In this document: piece after piece, positions 13,473 through 18,403 of the stretch
Position numbering within the stretch: the stretch's first letter is position 1
How the letters are laid out: the number at the start of each line of letters is the position of its first letter
NCBI GenBank assembly: GCA_964405335.1
Contig: CAYONP010000108.1
Span: forward strand, 1-18,403
DNA from: CAYONP01 sp964405335
Lineage (GTDB): Bacteria > Armatimonadota > UBA10988
Length of the DNA: 18,403 nucleotides
Direction of reading: 5' to 3'
Notes under the pieces: model-generated
Told to the model about the DNA's origin: nothing
Seen by the model: the letters and a program-made list of their open reading frames with translations, nothing else
Databases searched by the model: none
Program-made: the position numbers and the translations under genes

Positions 13473-14491
13473 TCCTGGCCATCGAAACCAGTTGCGACGA
13501 GACGGCCGCGGCACTGTTCGGCGCCAGCGGCCTGGCCGCCAATGTCGTCGCCAGCCAGCTCGAGGCGCATCGCGCATTCGGCGGCGTGGTGCCCGAGTTG
13601 GCCAGCCGGATGCACATCGAGGCGATCGGTCCGGTCGTCGCCGAGGCGCTGGCCGAGGCGGGTGCCGACTGGCCCGACCTGAGCGCCGTGGCGGTGACCC
13701 ACGGGCCCGGCCTGGTCGGCTCGCTGCTGGTCGGCGTCTGCTATGCCAAAGGGCTCTGCTGGGCGCGCGGGCTGCCGCTGCTGGGAGTCAACCACCTCGA
13801 GGGCCACCTCTACAGCAACTACATCGAGCCGCCGTCGCCCGATTTCCCGTTCGTCTGCCTGATCGCCTCGGGCGGGCACTCCGACCTGATCCTGGTCCGC
13901 GGCCATGGCGACTACCAGGTGCTCGGCCGCGCCCGCGACGACGCGGCGGGCGAGGCGTTCGACAAGGTGGCCCGCCACCTCGGGCTCGAGTATCCGGGCG
14001 GACCAGTTCTCGACGCCCTGGCCGAAGAGGGCGATCCGGCCGCCTTCGACCTCCCCCGGGCGATGCTACCTGGCTCGTACGAGTTCAGCTTCTCCGGCCT
14101 GAAGACCGCCGTGGTCCGGCTCGCTGGCGAACTCGGCGAAACCGAGACGGCCGCCCGCCTGCGCGACGTCTGCGCCTCGTTCCGCCAGGCGGTGGTCGAC
14201 GTGCTGGTGGCCAAGACCATCCTCGCCGCGACCGAGCATGGCTGCCGGCAGATCGCCGTCTGCGGCGGCGTGGCGGCCAGCCGCGGGCTGCGGCGCGCAC
14301 TGGTCGAGGCGGCCGAGCGCGCGGAGCTGTCGCTCTCCATCCCGCCATTCCGCTTCTGCACCGACAACGCCGCCATGATCGCCTGTGCCGCCTGGCACCG
14401 GCACCAGGCCGGCGGCGCTGACGACCTGACCCTCGATGTCTCGTCAACCCTGCCGCTGCCGGCGCCGGGCGAGTGGGTGCGGGCGGCATGA
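13469..14491 (+). CDS. tsaD: TsaD, tRNA N6-threonylcarbamoyladenosine (t6A37) transferase subunit
   Basis: A 340-residue member of the Kae1/TsaD/Gcp family. With TsaB and TsaE it transfers the threonylcarbamoyl group from TC-AMP to A37 of ANN-decoding tRNAs in the cytoplasm. Diagnostic motifs are MILAIETSCDETAAA, VTHGPGLVGSLLVGV, NHLEGHLYSNY with metal ligands His109 and His113, LIASGGHSDLI, FSFSGLKTAVVRL, AVCGGVAASRGLR, and CTDNAAMIA with the third metal ligand Asp299. Length and motif set are normal. The frame is open upstream to 13172, but family alignment begins at MILAIETS, which is the ATG in the ATGA overlap with the small membrane protein. Its own stop forms a second ATGA overlap with holA. 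The partners tsaB, tsaC and tsaE are not in the window. Confidence 0.97.
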   Translation: MILAIETSCDETAAALFGASGLAANVVASQLEAHRAFGGVVPELASRMHIEAIGPVVAEALAEAGADWPDLSAVAVTHGPGLVGSLLVGVCYAKGLCWARGLPLLGVNHLEGHLYSNYIEPPSPDFPFVCLIASGGHSDLILVRGHGDYQVLGRARDDAAGEAFDKVARHLGLEYPGGPVLDALAEEGDPAAFDLPRAMLPGSYEFSFSGLKTAVVRLAGELGETETAARLRDVCASFRQAVVDVLVAKTILAATEHGCRQIAVCGGVAASRGLRRALVEAAERAELSLSIPPFRFCTDNAAMIACAAWHRHQAGGADDLTLDVSSTLPLPAPGEWVRAA

Positions 14492-15705
14492 GGCGCGGCC
14501 AGCAGCCGAGCTTTCAGTCGGTCCGCGACGAGGCGGCGGCGCTGCTCCACGCCATCGAGGATGGGCAGCCGGCCGCGATCTACCTCTTTTGGGGCGCCGA
14601 CGACTACCAGCGCGAGCGGTTCGCTCGCAACGTCATTTCGCGGCTGCTGCCGGCCGAGCACCGCGAGACCTGCCTGGTCACCCTCGACGGCGGCTCGGTT
14701 ACGCCGGGCCGAGTGGTCAGCGAGCTCGAGCGGACCAGCTTCCGCTTCGGCGACGAGCCGCGGCGGGTGGTCACCGTCCGCGACGCGCCGTGGTTCGCCG
14801 CCGGACGGGGCGAGGGTACTGAGCGGCTGCAGGCCCGCCTCGAAGCCGGGCTGCTCGACGATGTGGTGCTGATCCTCGAGGTCCGCGGCACGATCGACCG
14901 GCGGCAGAAACTGACCAAGCTGGTGCTCGACCGCGCGGTGGCGCTCGAGTTCCCCGAGCTGGGCAACGAGGGTGATGTAGCGCAGTTCCTCAAGTCGCGG
15001 CTCAACCGGGCGCGCAAGCGGATGTCGCAGGCCGCGCTGAGTGGACTGATCGAGCGCTGCGGCCTCGAGGCGCAGATCCTCAGCCAAGAGGTCGAGAAGC
15101 TGATCGCCTATGCCGGCGAGGCCAACGAAATCACGCTCGACGACGTGCGCGAAATGGTCGCGCCGAGCGTTGAGGCGAGCATCTTCGACCTGGTCGACGC
15201 GCTCGCCGAAGGCCGCACCCGCGAGGCGCTGCAGCGGCTCGACGAGCTGTTCGGCCAGCGGGCAGAGCCGTTCATGGTGCTGGGCATGATCACGCGGCAG
15301 TATCGCCTGCTGCTCCAGGCCCGCTACCTGCTCGATGCCGGCCTGGCCGACGCCCGGCTGCTGCGCGGCCGGCCGTATGAGTTTCAGCAGGCGCTGTATG
15401 CCAAGCGGGGCGAGGCGACGCTGCTCGACGAGTGGCGCACGGCCACCGCCGAGGTGCTGCCCGACGAGGGCAAGCAGAGCCTGCTCAACCAGCACTACTT
15501 CCCGCTGTGGAAGACGCTGGTCCAGGCGCAGCGGCTGGACACGGCGACGATTGCCGCCGCGTTGGAGCGCATCCTGCAGGCCGATCTTGGCCTGAAGACC
15601 TCGCACCTCGCACCCGCGGCCGAGATCGAGCTACTGGTCGCCGATCTGTGCACGCGGCCGGGCCGCGGAGCGACCATCGACTGGGCAACGCTGCTCGAGG
15701 TTTGA
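14488..15705 (+). CDS. holA: DNA polymerase III delta subunit (clamp-loader wrench)
   Basis: A 405-residue AAA+-like delta subunit that opens the beta sliding clamp. Markers are the N-terminal YLFWGADDYQRERFARNVI, LVTLDGGSVTPGRVVSELERTSFRFGDEPRRVVTVRDAPWF, LILEVRGTIDRRQKLTKLVL, and the lid/helical segment RARKRMSQAALSGLIERCGLEAQILSQEVEKLIAYAG. These are followed by ITLDDVREMVAPSVEASIFDLVDALAEGRTREALQRLDELFGQRAEPFMVLGMITRQYRLLLQARYLL, which is the strongest family hallmark. It is somewhat longer than the roughly 340-350-residue E. coli and Bacillus proteins, partly from a longer C-terminal tail (after about 350). An upstream GTG at 14473 is in frame, but the ATG at 14488 sits in the ATGA overlap with tsaD, consistent with translational coupling. 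Confidence 0.93.
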   Translation: MRRGQQPSFQSVRDEAAALLHAIEDGQPAAIYLFWGADDYQRERFARNVISRLLPAEHRETCLVTLDGGSVTPGRVVSELERTSFRFGDEPRRVVTVRDAPWFAAGRGEGTERLQARLEAGLLDDVVLILEVRGTIDRRQKLTKLVLDRAVALEFPELGNEGDVAQFLKSRLNRARKRMSQAALSGLIERCGLEAQILSQEVEKLIAYAGEANEITLDDVREMVAPSVEASIFDLVDALAEGRTREALQRLDELFGQRAEPFMVLGMITRQYRLLLQARYLLDAGLADARLLRGRPYEFQQALYAKRGEATLLDEWRTATAEVLPDEGKQSLLNQHYFPLWKTLVQAQRLDTATIAAALERILQADLGLKTSHLAPAAEIELLVADLCTRPGRGATIDWATLLEV

Positions 15706-15707
15706 CG

Positions 15708-15713
15708 CATAAT
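15708..15713 (+). promoter_or_regulatory. -10-like CATAAT 7 nt before the AhbAB-like start
   Basis: CATAAT matches TATAAT at five of six positions. It lies so that a start point 7 nt after its last base is exactly A of the ATG at 15720. No Shine-Dalgarno is present in the 14-bp gap to holA, so a leaderless internal promoter is possible. The -35 region is poor. Confidence 0.3.
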
Positions 15714-15719
15714 AGCCGC

Positions 15720-16814
15720 ATGGCCAAGACAACCGCCCGCCCCGACAAGCCCGCGCCGCACAAGCCCGACGAGCTGGAACAGGCACTGCTGAACGACCTG
15801 CAGACCGACTTTCCGCTGGTCGCCGAGCCGTGGGCCGAACTCGCCGCGCGCCACGGCTGCCCCGCCGCCGAGGTGCTCAGCCGGCTCTCGACGCTCAAGC
15901 AGGGGCAGATCATCCGGCAGATCAGCGCCATCTTCGACAGCCGGCAACTCGGCTACCGGTCGTCCCTGGTGGCCATGGAGTTCCCGCCCGACGAACTCGA
16001 AGCCGGCGCGGCGGTGATCAACCTCCACCCCGGCGTGAGCCACAACTACAAACGCAATCACCAGTACAACCTGTGGTTCACGATTGCCGTGCCGCCCGGG
16101 CGCACGCTCGAGCACGAGGTCGGCGTGCTGGCCGAGCGCGCGCGGCCCATCAAAACCTGGCTGCTGCCGACCATCAAGCTGTTCAAGATCGGGGTCAACC
16201 TCGACGCCACCGGCAAGAGCGCCGTGACGGCGACCGAGGAGGAGAGCAGCAACATCGGCCTGCGCAGCGCCAAGGCGTGGCAGCAGGGCGACGGCAAGGC
16301 GCCCGAGCTGAGCCCCGGCGAGCTGGCCGCCATCCGCCTGCTGCAGGCCGACCTGCCGCTGGTCGAACGGCCGTTCGAGGCGCTCTGCAGCGGCGCGGCG
16401 ATCGACTCGGCCGAGCTGCTCGGCCATGCCGCCTCGTTCCTCAAGCGGCGGCTGATGCGCCGCTATGCCGCGGTGCTGCACCACCGCAAGGCCGGCTTCA
16501 CCGCCAACGCGATGGGCGTCTGGGTGGTCCCGCCCGAGCAGATCGAGGAGGTCGGCCGCCAGATGGCCGCCTTCCGGGCGGTCAGCCACTGCTACCAGCG
16601 GCCGACCTATTCGGACTGGCCCTACTCGGTGTTCACCATGATTCACGCCCGCAAGGGCCACGAGTGCGAGGAGGTCGCCGAGGCGATCAGCGCCGCCACC
16701 GGCATCACCGACTACACCATGCTCTACTCGACCAAAGAGTACAAAAAGACGCGCGTACGCTACTTCCTCGACGACGACGCGTTCGCGGTCGAGAGCATTC
16801 CGGCGCGGGGATAG
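15720..16814 (+). CDS. ahbAB: Fused siroheme decarboxylase-like protein (AhbA/AhbB or NirD/L type, Lrp/AsnC fold)
   Basis: The 364-residue protein has two tandem Lrp/AsnC-like modules. Module 1 (about 18-162) has a winged helix followed by HPGVSHNYKRNHQYNLWFTIAVP (103-125). Module 2 (about 197-355) has LKRRLMRRYAAVLHHRKAGFTANAMGVWVVPP and VSHCYQRPTYSDWPYSVFTMIH (288-309). These blocks are the hallmarks of siroheme decarboxylases AhbA/AhbB and the heme-d1 proteins NirD/L/G/H, which remove the C12 and C18 acetate carboxyls of siroheme to give didecarboxysiroheme. They are usually separate subunits, although NirDL fusions are known. Linker residues 163-195 are polar and low in structure. I prefer the ATG at 15720 because family similarity starts soon after it, though the frame is open further upstream inside holA. 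No other haem genes are nearby. A plain Lrp-type regulator is less likely given the catalytic-type motifs. Confidence 0.83.
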   Translation: MAKTTARPDKPAPHKPDELEQALLNDLQTDFPLVAEPWAELAARHGCPAAEVLSRLSTLKQGQIIRQISAIFDSRQLGYRSSLVAMEFPPDELEAGAAVINLHPGVSHNYKRNHQYNLWFTIAVPPGRTLEHEVGVLAERARPIKTWLLPTIKLFKIGVNLDATGKSAVTATEEESSNIGLRSAKAWQQGDGKAPELSPGELAAIRLLQADLPLVERPFEALCSGAAIDSAELLGHAASFLKRRLMRRYAAVLHHRKAGFTANAMGVWVVPPEQIEEVGRQMAAFRAVSHCYQRPTYSDWPYSVFTMIHARKGHECEEVAEAISAATGITDYTMLYSTKEYKKTRVRYFLDDDAFAVESIPARG

Positions 16815-16821
16815 GATCGGC

Positions 16822-16837
16822 TGGCGCACCCGCGCCA
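16822..16837 (+). terminator. Short hairpin after the AhbAB-like gene, possible terminator
   Basis: TGGCGC, loop ACCC, GCGCCA: a 6-bp stem starting 8 bp after the stop codon. An outer 8-bp pair, TCGGCTGG (16817-16824) and CCAGCCGA (16855-16862), overlaps its left arm and could form a competing, larger stem. There is no U tract, so the call is weak. Confidence 0.25.
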
Positions 16838-17054
16838 CGCCTGCGTTACCGACTCCAGCCGAAACGCCACACCGGCGCAGCACTTGCGCAACACCGACAT
16901 GATACGTAGCAATCAGGCGGCGACTCAGGGGGCGCGCCGAGTAGTGTGCGATGCACAGCCGGAGGGTTGCGCGGTGGGTCTGGGTTGTTGCGCTGGATTC
17001 TCCGATGAGGCCGGCCCTTTCTATGTGAACTACCAACAGCAGGGCGAGGCACGG

Positions 17055-17204
17055 ATGGCCCTGGTCCTAGCGTGGGAGTTCGAAACGTGGGCAGCCACGA
17101 TCTGGGACCAGTACGGCACACCCGACCCCGGATACGAGAACGAACGCCCCGAGCAGGCGGTGTACCCAGTGCTGGGTGTGAGCTGGTTCGTCGTTGGCGA
17201 ATAG
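17055..17204 (+). CDS. Doubtful small ORF (49 residues; longer in-frame form from 16899)
   Basis: An ATG at 17055 with GAGG 5 nt upstream opens a 49-residue frame rich in Trp, Glu and Pro (MALVLAWEFETWAATIW...VSWFVVGE). The frame is open further up, with an ATG at 16899 giving 101 residues that include four cysteines (CDAQPEGCAVGLGCCAGF). The codon third positions are fairly GC-rich, as expected of a gene here. I see no family, no signal peptide and no clear partner, and its stop lies 79 bp before the next gene. It could be a small real protein, the 3' remnant of a decayed gene, or chance. Confidence 0.25.
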   Translation: MALVLAWEFETWAATIWDQYGTPDPGYENERPEQAVYPVLGVSWFVVGE

Positions 17205-17271
17205 CACCACGCTCGGCGGGCTGCGTCGCCGACCGCCGCCAGGATCGGCGACGGCTTGGGCTCGGAGCGGC

Positions 17272-17277
17272 GGGAGG
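17272..17277 (+). promoter_or_regulatory. Shine-Dalgarno GGGAGG for the membrane-anchored gene
   Basis: GGGAGG stands 6 nt before ATG 17284, an excellent match and spacing. The upstream in-frame stop is at 17179-17181, and the only other in-frame candidates are near-cognate codons without such a site. Confidence 0.7.
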
Positions 17278-17283
17278 CAGGCC

Positions 17284-18403
17284 ATGCGCGAGGATGTCCG
17301 CCGGAAGCGCGGAACGCGACAATCGCAAGTGCTCCGAGGTGCGTCTGCCGCGCTGGCTGTCGTTGCGTTGCTGAGTGGCGCTGCCTACCTGGTCCAGGAG
17401 GGCAGGCCGGTTGACAAGATAGTGGCGCTGATGGCCGACCGCGAGGGGCGATCTGCTGCGTTGGATATGCTGCGGATCGCGCTGCCGCAGGCGGATTCGT
17501 TCGCCGTCCACCTCGAAACGCTGGACGAGGATTTCGGACGGCTGCTCCGCGGCGTTCAGGGCTACCGCGCCTTCAAGATCACGGCGGGCGGTACTGGCAA
17601 CACCGGCTTCCGTCGCGATGCTTGCTTGCAGGTGAGCGTTACGGTCGACCCGGAGGTTGCTGCGCACCTTCGTCGCTTCGTCGTCCACGTGCCCTCGCAG
17701 ATCCCGACCCTGGAGCGGCCGCGCGGCGCGGCCACCGGCGACCCCATCGGCGCCGAGTTCGTCGGCGCCAGACTGCTGCCGAACGAGGACTACGGCGTCA
17801 GTGCCATCGACCTCTCCGGCTTCGCCTGCTCCGCGCGCGTGAAGTCGCGTGACGACTCCGACCACCCGCGCCAAGGCTCCGCCTCACCCGCCGAGGTCTG
17901 GCTCGCCGAACAGGCCGTCCGCAAGATCATCGCCAATCTGCACGGCATCCGCTTTTCCGCCGGCCTCGGCCCGCCCAAAGACTGGATCGCCGTGCCGCGA
18001 CGCCTCAGCCTCGACGGCCGGCCGCTCGACCTGCCGCCGCTGACCGAACGCGTCTTCCGCAATCGCTACGAGCCGCGCAGCCACCCCGTGCCCAAGCCGG
18101 CCGAGATCGATCGGACCGTGCTCGTCGCCTACCCCTACGTCGAAGCGATGGGCCTCGCCGTCGAGTTCGGGCGCTGGGCCTCCTGGGGTCTCGACCGCTG
18201 GCCCGGCTTCCGGCCGCTCGACCGGATCGACCTGATGGCCACGCGCGAAGTCGACAACATCGACTTCACCGCCTGGCTCGCCGCGCCGAAGGACATCACC
18301 CTCGCCCGCGGCGGGCAGCGCCTGACCTTCCTGCTCGAGGCGACCGAAGCCACCGCCGCCGACGGGACGGTGATCAGCCTGCCGGCGCCCGCGCGGCTGC
18401 TCG
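17284..18403 (+). CDS. Membrane-anchored protein of unknown family, truncated by the window end
   Basis: An open frame runs from ATG 17284 to the last base with no stop: at least 373 residues, incomplete at the C-terminus. The N-terminus is strongly basic (MREDVRRKRGTRQSQVLRG) followed by one hydrophobic segment, ASAALAVVALLSGAAYLV (about 20-37). The protein is therefore probably anchored by one helix, with the rest outside the cytoplasm. The body shows mixed alpha/beta sequence, for example KITAGGTGNTGFRRDACLQVSVTV (about 98-121), SPAEVWLAEQAVRKIIANLHGIRF (about 200-223), VAYPYVEAMGLAVEFGRWASWGLDRWPGF and IDFTAWLAAPKDITLARGGQRLTFLLEA. I do not recognise the family and give no function. Codon third positions carry noticeably more A/T in roughly the first 180 codons than in the rest. 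The start is supported by a strong GGGAGG site. Confidence 0.8.
   Translation, partial: MREDVRRKRGTRQSQVLRGASAALAVVALLSGAAYLVQEGRPVDKIVALMADREGRSAALDMLRIALPQADSFAVHLETLDEDFGRLLRGVQGYRAFKITAGGTGNTGFRRDACLQVSVTVDPEVAAHLRRFVVHVPSQIPTLERPRGAATGDPIGAEFVGARLLPNEDYGVSAIDLSGFACSARVKSRDDSDHPRQGSASPAEVWLAEQAVRKIIANLHGIRFSAGLGPPKDWIAVPRRLSLDGRPLDLPPLTERVFRNRYEPRSHPVPKPAEIDRTVLVAYPYVEAMGLAVEFGRWASWGLDRWPGFRPLDRIDLMATREVDNIDFTAWLAAPKDITLARGGQRLTFLLEATEATAADGTVISLPAPARLL

Larger units (their letters stand above)
16815..17283. other. 469-bp low-coding stretch with different composition
   Basis: No recognised gene lies here. Compared with its neighbours the stretch has visibly more A/T and fewer repeated GC-rich codons. 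It contains two overlapping inverted repeats near its left end and one doubtful ORF (16899-17204). The last 100 bp lead into a good ribosome-binding site for the next gene, so part of it must be that gene's promoter and leader; no clear -35/-10 pair was identified. Confidence 0.5.

Noticed and set aside
13912..15606. 564-codon minus-strand open frame across tsaD and holA
   Set aside because: It is antisense to two firmly identified genes and has no recognisable motifs.
16846..17874. 342-codon minus-strand open frame in the right-hand region
   Set aside because: It is opposite the membrane-anchored gene that has a strong ribosome site; composition is Arg/Ser/Pro-rich with no motif.

Overview
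The window is very GC-rich bacterial DNA with short intergenic gaps and long antisense shadow ORFs. The content is an unusual mix. It has three Gfo/Idh/MocA oxidoreductases, a formylglycine-type sulfatase, an Asp-box (sialidase-fold) protein, an exported caspase-like protease, a GAF-HD-GYP protein, tsaD, holA and a fused siroheme-decarboxylase-like protein. This mix fits a Planctomycetota/Verrucomicrobiota-like or neighbouring heterotrophic lineage (Armatimonadota and Hydrogenedentota are also possible). That placement is inference, because no ribosomal RNA or other marker suited to placing the lineage is present.

Layout. (1) 70-2518: a secreted caspase-like (C14) protease on the minus strand, divergent from a soluble PAS/HisKA/HATPase histidine kinase. 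(2) 2508-8450: a sugar or sulfated-glycan catabolic locus. On the minus strand it reads Asp-box protein > sulfatase > Gfo/Idh, with gaps of 1 and 9 bp. Divergent from it are two overlapping Gfo/Idh genes. A GC-rich dyad sits between the two operons. (3) 8461-8649: four 42-bp tandem units, each carrying a 21-bp palindrome, plus one further hairpin, between convergent gene ends. (4) 8658-11095: an uncharacterised exported protein, divergent from a class III aminotransferase. (5) 11162-16814: a same-strand run GAF-HD-GYP > HAD > 3-TM protein > tsaD > holA > AhbAB-like. Its middle is tightly coupled (0-1 bp gaps, then two ATGA overlaps). (6) 16815-17283: a compositionally different stretch with at most one weak small ORF. 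(7) 17284-18403: a membrane-anchored protein of unknown family, open to the window end.

How the genes work together. Region 2 looks like intracellular or periplasmic processing of a modified sugar: a sulfatase removes sulfate, the Asp-box protein binds or cleaves the glycan, and the oxidoreductases act on the released sugar. Region 5 mixes housekeeping (tRNA t6A modification, clamp loader) with cyclic-di-GMP turnover and a siroheme-dependent haem-type step. It is probably a positional cluster rather than one pathway. No tRNA, rRNA, insertion sequence, CRISPR array or riboswitch was recognised.
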